This document shows, piece after piece, positions 7,912 to 14,169 of a stretch of 30,127 bases of DNA. The number at the start of each line of letters is the position of its first letter. Position 1 is the stretch's first letter. The translations under genes and the position numbers were made by a program. A model generated the notes under the pieces. It was not told where the DNA came from. It saw only the letters and a list, made by a program, of their open reading frames with translations, and ran no database searches. Source of the stretch: a virus; IMG/VR virus record IMGVR_UViG_3300032093_000594, positions 1-30,127 of that record. One strand, 5' to 3'.

Positions 7912-8061
7912 ATCTTCACCGTAAATGTCTTTTTCTTTTTGGCAATTTTTTATAATTAAGTTTTCTAAAAACTTATATACTTTAAATCCTTTTTTTTCAC
8001 AATACTCTTTTAATAGTTTATGTGATTCTTCTGAAATTTTAATGTTTTTAATTTTTTTCAT
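7906..8061 (-). CDS. Small ribbon-helix-helix-like protein
   Basis: A 51-residue ORF starting MKKIKNIKISEESHKLLKEY and ending YGEDL. A short basic beta-strand (KNIKIS) followed by two predicted helices (EESHKLLKEYCEKKG and KVYKFLENLIIKN) is the arrangement of Arc/CopG/MetJ-type DNA-binding proteins, which act as dimers on operators; phage genomes often carry such short proteins. It converges on the preceding gene with a 6-base overlap and fills most of the spacer before the sheath. A TATTTACT variant octamer lies 5 bases before the ATG. If real it may be a repressor or transcription modulator; assignment rests on the pattern alone. Confidence 0.6.
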   Translation of the reverse strand: MKKIKNIKISEESHKLLKEYCEKKGFKVYKFLENLIIKNCQKEKDIYGEDL

Positions 8062-8079
8062 AATAAAGTAAATAATTAG

Positions 8080-8108
8080 GGCAGAAAAAAGGTAGAATTA
8101 TTTCTGCC
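8080..8108. promoter_or_regulatory. Inverted repeat GGCAGAAA / TTTCTGCC
   Basis: A perfect 8-base inverted repeat (8080-8087 and 8101-8108) with a 13-base loop, between the ribbon-helix-helix-like gene and the sheath promoter. There is no T-run after it on the plus strand, so it is not a clear terminator. It could be an operator for the adjacent small protein or an RNA hairpin. Confidence 0.4.
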
Positions 8109-8157
8109 ACATCTTAAATAATTACATTTTATAAGTGTTTTTTGCTTTAAATGATTG

Positions 8158-8165
8158 TATTTATA
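8158..8165 (+). promoter_or_regulatory. Putative late promoter octamer TATTTATA before the tail sheath
   Basis: Followed by TAAAAAAA, with 32 bases between octamer and ATG 8198. It precedes a gene that must be strongly expressed late. Confidence 0.5.
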
Positions 8166-8197
8166 TAAAAAAATAAATTTAAAAATACAGTAAAATA

Positions 8198-11100
8198 ATG
8201 GCTTCAACTAACAAAGTATTTGTATCTCCAGGTGTTTATACATCAGAAAGAGATTTAACTTTTGTGGCTCAAAGTGTCGGTGTAACAACATTAGGTATTG
8301 TAGGTGAAACACTACAAGGTCCGGCATTTGAACCAATCTTCATTACAAGTTTTGACGAGTATCAAGTTTATTTCGGTGGCACAAGCCCTGAAAAATTTGT
8401 TAATACTCAAATTCCTAAATATGAAACATCTTATATTGCAAAATCTTATTTGCAACAATCTAACCAACTTTTTGTAACAAGAGTTCTTGGTTTATCGGGT
8501 TATGATGCGGGACCATCTTGGTCTATTACAACGATAGGAAACCCCGATACATCAACAATAGCGGCAACAGGTGTTAGCACATCATACACATTAACTTTCA
8601 CAGGTACAACAGGTTCAAGTGCAAATGTTACAGTAACTAACCCGTCATCATTGTTATCATCAATATTTTATAACAACTATACAACATTTAATGGAGGTAC
8701 TTCATCATTAAATCAAGATTTTATAAATTTCTTATCAAATAAAATTAATAATTTTGCAAGTGGTGGTAGTGGAGCAACAGTAGGTAACGCAGTATTTTGG
8801 GGAACAGTAAGTGGAGGAACGTTTAACCAAGTAACCGGTACTACATTATTTGGAGTTCCTGTTTCTGCAACAACTGAAACTTTTGGTGTTGATAATGTAA
8901 TTTTAGCAAATGCAGATTTAAGTTCGGACGTTAACGACCCTTGGTATTACTCATTATTTGATTATACTAAAACTAATAGTGTTGGAAGTTATTATGGTTT
9001 TGGTTTTGGTGCTGCTCTTGATGCTATTGGCACAGGCGCAACTACCTCACAATTTACAGGTACTTGTAAATTATATGCAACATTCTATTCAGGTACACCA
9101 TATTCTGATTATGACGATTTAGTAGTTGCAACTTTAAGATCAAGAGGTATATCAACATATTCAACAGATGATGGTCCTGTTTATGAAGTTAGTGGTACAA
9201 GTGACGCAATTATGGTATGTTCAGGAAATTATTCAGGAATTACTAAAGACCCATACGGTACATTTGTTATTTCAGGTATTACAAAAGATAGTGACACTTT
9301 TAGTTTTGAAACTTCACTCCTTTCAACAGATAGTAGATATATTTCTAAAATATTTGGTAGGTCTAATTTTGCTAAAGATAGAAATGAGGTTCCTTTATTT
9401 GTTGAGGAATCTTACAGTAGTCTATTAACATCAGGTTATAGGGCCGGTAAAGTTAGAGGTTTGTATTGTGACTTTATCGCTATTGATGATGCAAGAAGTG
9501 GAGATAACGACACTTTAGGTTTTTATTTAGAACAATACCAAACACCTGAAACTCCATTTGTTGTTTCTGAATTAAGAGGTAACAAAGTTTATAAATTATT
9601 TAAATTCAAACTTATTTCAGATGGAGATGCCTCTAACAGACTTGTTAAGATTTCTATTGGGAATATTTCATTTAATAATGGAACGTTTGATATTTTTGTA
9701 AGAGACTTTTATGATAATGATCAAAACGTTAGAGTAATTGAAAGTTTCACAAATTGTTCAATGGATCCTAATCTTAATAATTTTGTGGCAAACAAAGTTG
9801 GTACCGCAAATGGAGAATACCAACTAAATTCTAAATACATAATGGTTGAGTTAAGTGAAGAGTACCCAACCGATGCATTACCTTGTGGATTTGAGGGTTA
9901 TATTTCTAGACAATACCAAACTGCAACCCCTCCTTTTGTTATTTATAAAACTAAATACTTAACACCTGGTGAAGTAATATATAACCCACCATTTGGTTCA
10001 TCAGCGGGCGGAGATAATCCAGTAATCTCAAATGGAGAAAATCCAAGAAGGGCTTATTTAGGTATATCTAATATTACAGGAATAGATTATGACTTCTTTA
10101 ATTATAAAGGAAAACAATTACCTTCAAATATTGCGGTAGATACTACAGGATCAGAATGGGGTTACAAGACAAAAGGTTTCCACATGGATAGTGGAGCAAC
10201 TATAGTTACTATGTTTGATGTACTTATGTCTGCTAATACTTCGGCTTTTGAGGTTGGGGTTTCTTCTTTCAACTCTGAACCTACGGATTCAGATAATGCA
10301 TATTTTAGATTAAATACTCGTAAATTTACATTATTAGCCGCTGGCGGTTTTGATGGTTGGGATATATACAGAGAAAGTAGAACCAATACCGATAGATTCC
10401 AATTAGGTCAATCAGGTTATAAAAAAGGTGCTGCGGCGTCTGCCACATACCCAACAGCAACAGGATGGGGGGCATTTAAACAAATTACAGGACCTAACCA
10501 AGAAGTGTGGGCAAATACTGACTATTATGCATATCTATGGGGTCAAACATCATTTGCAAATCCTGAAGCAACTAACATTAACGTTTTTGTTACACCAGGA
10601 ATTGATTATGTTAATAATTCAAATCTTGTTGAAAACGCTATAGATGTTGTTGAAACTGATAGGGCTGACTCAATTTACATTTGTACAACACCTGACTTTA
10701 ATCTTTTCTTACCTTCATACAGTGACTTAACGGAAGGATTAATTTATCCACAAGAAGTGGTAGATAATTTAGAGAATACAGGAATTGATTCAAATTACAC
10801 AGCAACTTACTATCCGTGGATTTTGACAAGAGATTCTGTAAATAATACTCAAATTTATCTTCCACCAACAGGTGAGGTAACTAAAAACTTAGCATTAACC
10901 GATAATATTGCATTCCCTTGGTTCGCATCGGCTGGTTACACAAGAGGTTTGGTTAACTCTATTAAAGCAAGAAAGAAACTAACTCAAGAAGATAGAGATA
11001 CACTATATAAAGGAAGAATTAATCCAATAGCTACTTTCTCTGATGTTGGTACGGTTATTTGGGGTAATAAAACTTTACAAATTAGAGAATCCGCTTTAGA

Positions 11101-11410
11101 TAGAATTAACGTTAGAAGATTGTTACTACAAGCAAGAAAGTTAATTTCAGCGGTTGCGGTTAGATTGTTATTTGAACAAAATGACGACAAAGTGAGACAA
11201 GATTTCTTAGATGCGGTTAACCCAATCTTGGATTCAATCAGAAGAGATAGAGGTTTAATTGACTTTAGAGTTACTGTTTCTAATACTCCTGAAGATTTGG
11301 ATTCAAATACTTTAACGGGTAAAATCTTCTTGAAACCAACAAGAGCGTTAGAATACATAGACATAGAGTTTGTTATCACACCAACAGGAGCATCGTTCGA
11401 TGACGTATAA
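8198..11410 (+). CDS. Contractile tail sheath protein (T4 gp18-like)
   Basis: Forms the contractile outer sheath around the tail tube. The N-terminus carries the sheath signature FVSPGVYTSERDLT (8-21), followed by GVTTLGIVGETLQGPAFEP. The C-terminal core has NPIATFSDVGTVIWGNKTLQ, then RINVRRLLLQARKLISAVAV and LIDFRVTVSNTPEDLDSNTLTG, ending in a strand with RALEYIDIEFVI; this is the conserved sheath interlocking domain. At 1070 residues it is about 400 longer than T4 gp18 (659). The extra length lies in the middle, which is Gly/Ser/Thr-rich and probably forms outward-facing insertion domains. Located between the neck genes and the tube gene, as in T4. A hairpin follows the stop. Confidence 0.95.
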   Translation: MASTNKVFVSPGVYTSERDLTFVAQSVGVTTLGIVGETLQGPAFEPIFITSFDEYQVYFGGTSPEKFVNTQIPKYETSYIAKSYLQQSNQLFVTRVLGLSGYDAGPSWSITTIGNPDTSTIAATGVSTSYTLTFTGTTGSSANVTVTNPSSLLSSIFYNNYTTFNGGTSSLNQDFINFLSNKINNFASGGSGATVGNAVFWGTVSGGTFNQVTGTTLFGVPVSATTETFGVDNVILANADLSSDVNDPWYYSLFDYTKTNSVGSYYGFGFGAALDAIGTGATTSQFTGTCKLYATFYSGTPYSDYDDLVVATLRSRGISTYSTDDGPVYEVSGTSDAIMVCSGNYSGITKDPYGTFVISGITKDSDTFSFETSLLSTDSRYISKIFGRSNFAKDRNEVPLFVEESYSSLLTSGYRAGKVRGLYCDFIAIDDARSGDNDTLGFYLEQYQTPETPFVVSELRGNKVYKLFKFKLISDGDASNRLVKISIGNISFNNGTFDIFVRDFYDNDQNVRVIESFTNCSMDPNLNNFVANKVGTANGEYQLNSKYIMVELSEEYPTDALPCGFEGYISRQYQTATPPFVIYKTKYLTPGEVIYNPPFGSSAGGDNPVISNGENPRRAYLGISNITGIDYDFFNYKGKQLPSNIAVDTTGSEWGYKTKGFHMDSGATIVTMFDVLMSANTSAFEVGVSSFNSEPTDSDNAYFRLNTRKFTLLAAGGFDGWDIYRESRTNTDRFQLGQSGYKKGAAASATYPTATGWGAFKQITGPNQEVWANTDYYAYLWGQTSFANPEATNINVFVTPGIDYVNNSNLVENAIDVVETDRADSIYICTTPDFNLFLPSYSDLTEGLIYPQEVVDNLENTGIDSNYTATYYPWILTRDSVNNTQIYLPPTGEVTKNLALTDNIAFPWFASAGYTRGLVNSIKARKKLTQEDRDTLYKGRINPIATFSDVGTVIWGNKTLQIRESALDRINVRRLLLQARKLISAVAVRLLFEQNDDKVRQDFLDAVNPILDSIRRDRGLIDFRVTVSNTPEDLDSNTLTGKIFLKPTRALEYIDIEFVITPTGASFDDV

Positions 11411-11424
11411 AAGAAAATAAATTT

Positions 11425-11450
11425 AATGGGGGATAGAAATATTCCCCATT
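11425..11450 (+). terminator. Hairpin with GAAA loop after the sheath gene
   Basis: AATGGGGGATA (11425-11435) pairs with TATTCCCCATT (11440-11450) around a GAAA tetraloop: 11 pairs with one G-U. It starts 15 bases after the sheath stop. The downstream tract is TATATATTTA rather than a pure T-run, so it is either a weak terminator or an mRNA 3'-end stabiliser. Confidence 0.5.
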
Positions 11451-11454
11451 TATA

Positions 11455-11462
11455 TATTTATA
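11455..11462 (+). promoter_or_regulatory. Putative late promoter octamer TATTTATA before the 46-residue ORF
   Basis: Followed by AAAAAAAG; 11 bases lie between it and the ATG at 11474. It sits just after the sheath hairpin, so it would restart transcription for the hydrolase pair. Confidence 0.5.
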
Positions 11463-11473
11463 AAAAAAAGTAT

Positions 11474-11611
11474 ATGAAAATAGAAAAGAAAATTATCAAA
11501 GAAACTGTTAATGATTTTTCAAGATCTGAAAAAACTTTTTCATCAAAAAAACAAAATATTATTATAACTGAAGAACAACTTCAGAAACTTCTTTTGATTG
11601 TAAAAAAATAA
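11474..11611 (+). CDS. 46-residue basic peptide upstream of the HAD-like gene, unknown
   Basis: Starts MKIEKKIIKETVNDFSRSEK and ends ITEEQLQKLLLIVKK (45 residues plus stop). It is Lys-rich and likely helical. The frame extends to an ATG at 11426, but that start lies inside the sheath hairpin and before the promoter octamer, so 11474 is preferred. The stop overlaps the next start (TAATG), a sign of translational coupling to the hydrolase. ITE near the end fits the (I/L)xE form of T4-type prohead protease sites, and the basic N-terminus resembles the leaders of three other proteins here. It might therefore be a capsid-internal peptide. Function is unknown. Confidence 0.5.
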   Translation: MKIEKKIIKETVNDFSRSEKTFSSKKQNIIITEEQLQKLLLIVKK

Positions 11612-12564
11612 TGAATATTAGAAAACACATATATAGAGAGATTAATAAACGAAGATTAAATGAAGGTATTACTGAAGAAGGGAGACCAGATTTAAATTAT
11701 TATGCGTTTGATTGGGATGATAATATTGCATTTATGCCAACTAAAATTATTGTTTTAACAGAAAATGAGGATGAGATTGGACTGTCAACCGAAGATTTTG
11801 CTGAACACAGACACCAAATAGGTGTTGAACCTTTTAATTATAAAGGAACTACTGTTGTTGGTTATGCAAATAATCCCTTTAGAAATTTTAGAACAGAAGG
11901 GGATAAAAGATTTATAATCGACTCGATGATTGCAAGTCCAGGACCATCATGGAATGACTTTGTGGAATGTATTAATGGGGGGTCAATTTTTGCAATTATA
12001 ACAGCAAGAGGACATAATCCTGAAACATTAAAAGAGGCGGTTTTAAATTATATTATATCAAATCATTTGGGTATAAATTCTAAAGTTTTAGTGGAGAACC
12101 TAAAAAAATATAGGGGGTTACAAACTCAAGGAATGTTCGAAACTGTAAGAGACTTAAAGTATGATGATAAAGAACTTATTATGGATTACTTAGATATGTG
12201 TAAATTTCATCCAGTTTCTTTTGGTGCCGGCAGCGCAGCATCACCTGAAGAAGAAAAAAATAAAGCACTTCAAAAATTTATAATTTATTGTAAACAACAA
12301 GCAAGAGATTTGGTACAAGACATTTTAAATAAAAACCCAAATAAAAAATTAGAAGACATTTCTCCAAAATTTAAAAATGATGTTAATATGAACGAACCAA
12401 CACAAGACATAGAAGAGTTTGTTTCTAGAAACGTTTCAATTGGTTTTTCAGATGATGATCCAAGAAATATTCAAGCATCTTCTGAATTTTTGAAAAAAGA
12501 ATATGAAAAAAGTCCAGTTAATTTATATTTAACTAAAGGAGGAACTAAAACTAAATATGATTAG
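11611..12564 (+). CDS. HAD-like hydrolase/phosphatase with capsid-targeting-like leader
   Basis: A 317-residue protein of the haloacid dehalogenase type, probably a phosphatase. Motif I is YAFDWDDNI, giving nucleophile D34 and acid/base D36. Motif II is AIITARGH with T131. A motif IV candidate is GFSDDDPRNI (278-287). The motif III lysine is not obvious. Between motifs I and II is a roughly 90-residue insertion that would form the cap, so the substrate cannot be predicted. Residues 1-18, MNIRKHIYREINKRRLNE, are strongly basic and end in LNE before GITEEG, like a T4 capsid-targeting sequence; cleavage after E18 would leave the enzyme intact. It overlaps the preceding peptide gene by one base. 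In T4-like phages HAD domains also occur in polynucleotide kinase-phosphatase, but no kinase part is present. Confidence 0.75.
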   Translation: MNIRKHIYREINKRRLNEGITEEGRPDLNYYAFDWDDNIAFMPTKIIVLTENEDEIGLSTEDFAEHRHQIGVEPFNYKGTTVVGYANNPFRNFRTEGDKRFIIDSMIASPGPSWNDFVECINGGSIFAIITARGHNPETLKEAVLNYIISNHLGINSKVLVENLKKYRGLQTQGMFETVRDLKYDDKELIMDYLDMCKFHPVSFGAGSAASPEEEKNKALQKFIIYCKQQARDLVQDILNKNPNKKLEDISPKFKNDVNMNEPTQDIEEFVSRNVSIGFSDDDPRNIQASSEFLKKEYEKSPVNLYLTKGGTKTKYD

Positions 12565-12630
12565 TAATTCTATATATAGAGAATATTTGAAAAATAATTT
12601 AAAGTAAATAGAAAAAAAATAACGAACTAA

Positions 12631-12638
12631 TATTTATA
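12631..12638 (+). promoter_or_regulatory. Putative late promoter octamer TATTTATA before the tail tube
   Basis: Followed by ATAAAAAA, with 32 bases to ATG 12671, the same spacing as for the sheath gene. The spacer from 12565 to 12670 otherwise holds only an AT palindrome at 12569-12580. Confidence 0.5.
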
Positions 12639-12670
12639 ATAAAAAATAAAAACAATTTAAACTAATAACT

Positions 12671-13159
12671 ATGGCTGATTTATTAATGAGAATGCCTTTT
12701 CAGTATGAACCTAAAAGAGCAAATAGGTTTATATTGACTTTCCCATCTTCTTTGGGGATTAATTCTTGGTATGTTGAAACTACCAATAGACCTCAAATAA
12801 CAATTGGAAAAAAAGAAATAAAATTCTTAAACACACAAACTTACGTTTCAAGTAACTTTTCATGGGGTGAGATTGGTGTTAAATTAAGAGACCCAATCGG
12901 ACCTTCGGCAGCACAAGCGGCAATGGAATGGGTTAGATTACATGCAGAATCAGTAACGGGTCGTATGGGATATGCTGCCGGTTATAAAAAAGATCTTGAC
13001 TTAGAATTGTTAGACCCAACAGGTGTGGCGGTTGAAAAGTGGATTCTACAAGGTTGTTTAATTACAAGCGTAAACTTTGGTTCACTAAACTACGGTGGAG
13101 ATGATATCATGGGAGTTGATATGAAATTACAACCTGACAGATGTATTTTAGTATATTAA
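12671..13159 (+). CDS. Tail tube protein (T4 gp19-like)
   Basis: The 162-residue subunit of the inner tail tube through which DNA passes; T4 gp19 is 163 residues. Recognisable elements are the start with PKRANRFILTFPSSLGI, the central strand region SNFSWGEIGVKLRDPIGPS, the helix AAMEWVRLHAESVTG and RMGYAAGYKKDLDLELLDPTGVAVEKWILQGC (given in part). The C-terminal strand region VNFGSLNYGGDDIMGVDMKLQPDRC completes the tube fold. Its own octamer lies 32 bases upstream and a strong terminator follows, so it is a separately transcribed, highly expressed gene. Placement after the sheath matches T4 order, although two non-tail genes lie between them. Confidence 0.93.
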   Translation: MADLLMRMPFQYEPKRANRFILTFPSSLGINSWYVETTNRPQITIGKKEIKFLNTQTYVSSNFSWGEIGVKLRDPIGPSAAQAAMEWVRLHAESVTGRMGYAAGYKKDLDLELLDPTGVAVEKWILQGCLITSVNFGSLNYGGDDIMGVDMKLQPDRCILVY

Positions 13160-13183
13160 TTAACTTTTAAATATTTTATAATG

Positions 13184-13210
13184 AACCTCACTAACAAAGT
13201 GAGGTTTTTT
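13184..13210 (+). terminator. Rho-independent terminator after the tail tube
   Basis: AACCTCACT (13184-13192) pairs with AGTGAGGTT (13198-13206) around AACAA, followed by six T (13205-13210). Stem and T-run are complete. Confidence 0.9.
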
Positions 13211-13253
13211 ATTTACAAACAGTTTGATTGTTTTATTTTTTTAATAAAAAACT

Positions 13254-14009
13254 ATGGACGACGCTTTAAAATATGGTCAAGAAAATTTTAACTTACCACA
13301 TGACGTAATTAAATTACCATCAAGAGGTATTTTTTACAAACCAAAAAAAGAATCTTTAAAAATTGGTTATCTGACCGCACAAGATGAAAACCTTCTTATG
13401 TCTCAAAACATGACAGGTGCTGAATTAATTAAAACTCTTTTAAGAAATAAAATTTATGAACATGGGTTTGATGTTGAACTATTATTACCTGGAGATGTTC
13501 AAGCAATACTATTATTTTTAAGAAATACCGCTTTCGGTCCCGACTATAGGTTTAAACTAATGGACCCTAAAACTAAAATAGAATTTGAAACTACTATTAT
13601 ATTAGATAGTGTTGATATGCAAGAATTAAAACATATTCCAGATGAAGATGGACTTTTTATATACACATTACCGAAAACACAAAAAAAGGTAAGATTTAAG
13701 GTGTTAAATATGAGAGAAGAAACAGAAATCGACAATCTTACAGCTAAATACCCTAAAGGAATGATTGCACCTGTTGTAACAAAAAAACTTGAAACACAAA
13801 TAGTAGATATTGACGGAAATAAAGATAAGGGGTTTATTGGATCAATTATTATAAATTTACCAATATCTGATTCTAAAAGTTTAAGAAGATTCATGGAAGA
13901 ATGCCAACCTAAATTAAACCTTGTAAGAGAAGTTCAAGCCCCGTCAGGAGAAAACGTTACTGTGAATGTTACGTTTGGGGTGGAGTTTTTTCGGCCTTTC
14001 TTTGAATAA
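13254..14009 (+). CDS. Tail/baseplate assembly chaperone (T4 gp26-like baseplate family)
   Basis: A 251-residue cytoplasmic assembly factor rather than a virion component, by family expectation. Recognisable elements are VIKLPSRGIFY (19-29), the segment GYLTAQDENLLMS and IKTLLRNKIYEHGFDVELLLPGD (given in part). QAILLFLRNTAFGPDYRF follows. This matches the pattern of the T4-type baseplate protein family (gp26), which in many contractile phages sits between tube and tape-measure genes and works as the tail-assembly chaperone. No exact octamer is present; TATTTACA at 13210-13217 is a one-mismatch variant 36 bases upstream. At the end, TTT TTT CGG (13986-13994) could allow a +1 frameshift into the small ORF that follows. 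Confidence 0.75.
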   Translation: MDDALKYGQENFNLPHDVIKLPSRGIFYKPKKESLKIGYLTAQDENLLMSQNMTGAELIKTLLRNKIYEHGFDVELLLPGDVQAILLFLRNTAFGPDYRFKLMDPKTKIEFETTIILDSVDMQELKHIPDEDGLFIYTLPKTQKKVRFKVLNMREETEIDNLTAKYPKGMIAPVVTKKLETQIVDIDGNKDKGFIGSIIINLPISDSKSLRRFMEECQPKLNLVREVQAPSGENVTVNVTFGVEFFRPFFE

Positions 14010-14022
14010 TAAGAAAAATTTA

Positions 14023-14145
14023 ATGGACGAATTTTATTATCTTACTAAATACGGAAATTTTTCGTATTCGGATATTTTAATTATGCCAAGTTTTGAAAGA
14101 AGATATTTCATGGATAAGTTGTATACTGAATACGAAAAAAAATAA
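14023..14145 (+). CDS. Small tail-assembly ORF after the gp26-like gene
   Basis: A 40-residue ORF, MDEFYYLTKYGNFSYSDILI followed by MPSFERRYFMDKL. The 'Y-x-L-x-K-Y-G-x-F-S-Y-S-D-I-x-x-MP-x-x-ER-x-x-x' pattern recurs in the second tail-assembly chaperone ORF of contractile tails, equivalent in position to lambda GT and Mu 42. It begins 13 bases after the preceding stop and 24 bases before the tape-measure gene. Its frame is open upstream through the end of the preceding gene, so it may be made as a 296-residue frameshift fusion, independently by reinitiation, or both. Very short, but the location and motif make it credible. Confidence 0.7.
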   Translation: MDEFYYLTKYGNFSYSDILIMPSFERRYFMDKLYTEYEKK

Positions 14146-14151
14146 TTCCTC

Positions 14152-14159
14152 TATTTATA
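14152..14159 (+). promoter_or_regulatory. Putative late promoter octamer TATTTATA before the tape measure
   Basis: Followed by AAATAAAG and 10 bases before ATG 14170. Confidence 0.45.
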
Positions 14160-14169
14160 AAATAAAGTT

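Noticed and set aside
10984-11379. 131-codon minus-strand frame inside the sheath gene
   Set aside because: Shadow of the conserved sheath C-terminal domain; no start signal or recognisable motif.
11426-11473. Longer start for the 46-residue peptide
   Set aside because: It falls in the post-sheath hairpin and before the promoter octamer.
12569-12580. Perfect palindrome TCTATATATAGA
   Set aside because: Alternating AT palindromes of this length are expected by chance in such AT-rich spacers; nothing else marks it as a site.
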